From an uncultured Selenomonadaceae bacterium (GTDB taxonomy: Bacteria; Bacillota; Negativicutes; Selenomonadales; Selenomonadaceae), in the NCBI GenBank assembly GCA_905236595.1, contig CAJORE010000090.1:1-11102 (forward strand): DNA of 11,102 nucleotides, written 5' to 3'. The position numbers were made by a program, and so were the translations under genes. Shown here in pieces: positions 10,444 through 11,102 of the stretch. The first letter of the stretch is position 1. Each line of letters starts with the position of its first letter. The notes under the pieces were generated by a model. That model did no database searches, was not told where the DNA came from, and saw only the letters and a program-made list of their open reading frames with translations.

Positions 10444-10482
10444 GGCGTATTAAAAGTTGTGGCCGTCCCGTTTACCCGTTGC

Positions 10483-11102
10483 TTATTTTGCGATCAATTT
10501 TTCGTAGAGTTTCTTGTATTCTTTGGCCGAAGCTTCCCAGCTATAGTTGCTGTTCATGGCATTTTCGACAACCTTGGACCAAATTTCCGGATTTTCGTAA
10601 GCGGAGATGGCGCGTTGCAATGCGTACATCATGTCATGGGCGTTGAAGTTCGAGAACACAAAGCCGTTGCCCATGTCCGTATATTTGTCGTACTGCTGTA
10701 CCGTGTCTTTAAGGCCGCCCGTCTCGCGCACCACGGGGATGGCGCCGTAGCGCATGGCGATGAGCTGACCGATGCCGCAGGGTTCATAATTGCTGGGCAT
10801 GAGGAAAATGTCGGCGGCGGCGTAAATGCGTTGCGCCAAAGTGTTGTCGAACAGAATGTTCGTCGATACCTTGGTCGGGAAACGCCACTTCAAACCCTTG
10901 AACCAATCTTCGTACACTTTGTCGCCCGTACCGAGCATGACAAATTGCAACTCTTCATGCTGCAAAATCTCGTCCATCATGCGCACGATGAGATCCAGAC
11001 CCTTGGCCGCGACCAAGCGGGACACGAGCGCTACCATGGGGATGCGGCGGTTCTTCGGCAAGCCGAGGAACGTCTGAAGCTGTGTTTTGTTGTCCCGTTT
11101 GC
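10483..11102 (-). CDS. glgA: glycogen synthase GlgA, C-terminal part (cut by window edge)
   Basis: Elongates alpha-1,4-glucan chains from ADP-glucose in the cytoplasm (glycosyltransferase family 5). The frame runs in from beyond 11102, so only the last 205 residues are visible; the TTG at 11061 that could look like a start is internal. The visible part is the C-terminal Rossmann domain. It has the nucleotide-sugar segment VALVSRLVAAKGLDLI, FVMLGTGDKVYEDWF, IYAAADIFLMPS and the catalytic-loop signature NYEPCGIGQLIAMRYG followed by RETGGLKDTV. The Glu of EPCG is the expected catalytic residue. The chain ends LYEKLIAK at a TAA. It lies upstream of the fusion enzyme on the same strand, fitting a glycogen/maltodextrin cluster. 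Other glg genes may lie to the right, outside view. Confidence 0.93.
   Translation of the reverse strand, partial: KRDNKTQLQTFLGLPKNRRIPMVALVSRLVAAKGLDLIVRMMDEILQHEELQFVMLGTGDKVYEDWFKGLKWRFPTKVSTNILFDNTLAQRIYAAADIFLMPSNYEPCGIGQLIAMRYGAIPVVRETGGLKDTVQQYDKYTDMGNGFVFSNFNAHDMMYALQRAISAYENPEIWSKVVENAMNSNYSWEASAKEYKKLYEKLIAK

Larger units (their letters stand above)
10255..10449 (-). other. 64-codon open frame in the glgA-fusion spacer, coding-like, no start
   Basis: After the glgA stop (10485-10483) and one further in-frame stop (10452-10450), the same frame stays open for 64 codons to TAA at 10257-10255. The translation has a protein-like composition (for example EDAANNEP, VPDDKIFSDEFIKRA) and codons like those of the neighbours. 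It has no ATG; TTG at 10398 has no Shine-Dalgarno sequence. It may be a decayed C-terminal extension or small gene, or a chance reading of structured non-coding DNA that includes the terminator hairpin. I do not recognise a family. Confidence 0.2.

Overview
The window looks like ordinary chromosomal DNA from a gut- or rumen-type anaerobe, at roughly 50-55% GC by eye. Three things point towards the Negativicutes (Firmicutes with an outer membrane): a GH13-GH77 fusion protein, a glycogen synthase next to it, and a sensor with tandem periplasmic binding domains. This placement rests on recalled family distribution, not on a marker gene. No phage, insertion sequence, CRISPR, tRNA or rRNA was seen.

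Left part, + strand (1-3140). After a short non-coding edge with a perfect terminator hairpin comes a 969-residue membrane sensor. It has a signal peptide, two SBP_bac_3-like periplasmic domains, one transmembrane helix, a degenerate GGDEF domain and an EAL domain with every catalytic residue in place. It should be a ligand-controlled c-di-GMP phosphodiesterase. It is a single-gene unit closed by its own terminator.

Centre, + strand (3282-6194). An ABC-3 family metal permease (ZnuB/MntB type) is followed after 2 bases by NAD-dependent DNA ligase ligA, which starts at GTG. The cognate ATPase and metal-binding protein of the permease are not adjacent. A 17-bp perfect stem ends this unit and faces the convergent unit on the other strand.

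Right part, - strand (6215-11102). Read in transcription order, this is a glycogen/maltodextrin cluster: the C-terminal part of glycogen synthase glgA (cut by the window edge), a 240-base spacer, a 1155-residue alpha-amylase-family/4-alpha-glucanotransferase fusion, and a maltose/galactoside-type sugar O-acetyltransferase overlapping the fusion by 4 bases (ATGA). Together these suggest synthesis of glycogen from ADP-glucose, trimming and disproportionation of alpha-glucans, and possibly acetylation of released sugars.

The least explained piece is the glgA-fusion spacer. It holds four inverted repeats, one of them a terminator ending exactly at the Shine-Dalgarno sequence of the fusion gene. 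It also holds a 64-codon, coding-like open frame in the same phase as both neighbours. No clearly new multi-gene system is visible; the findings are regulatory and architectural.
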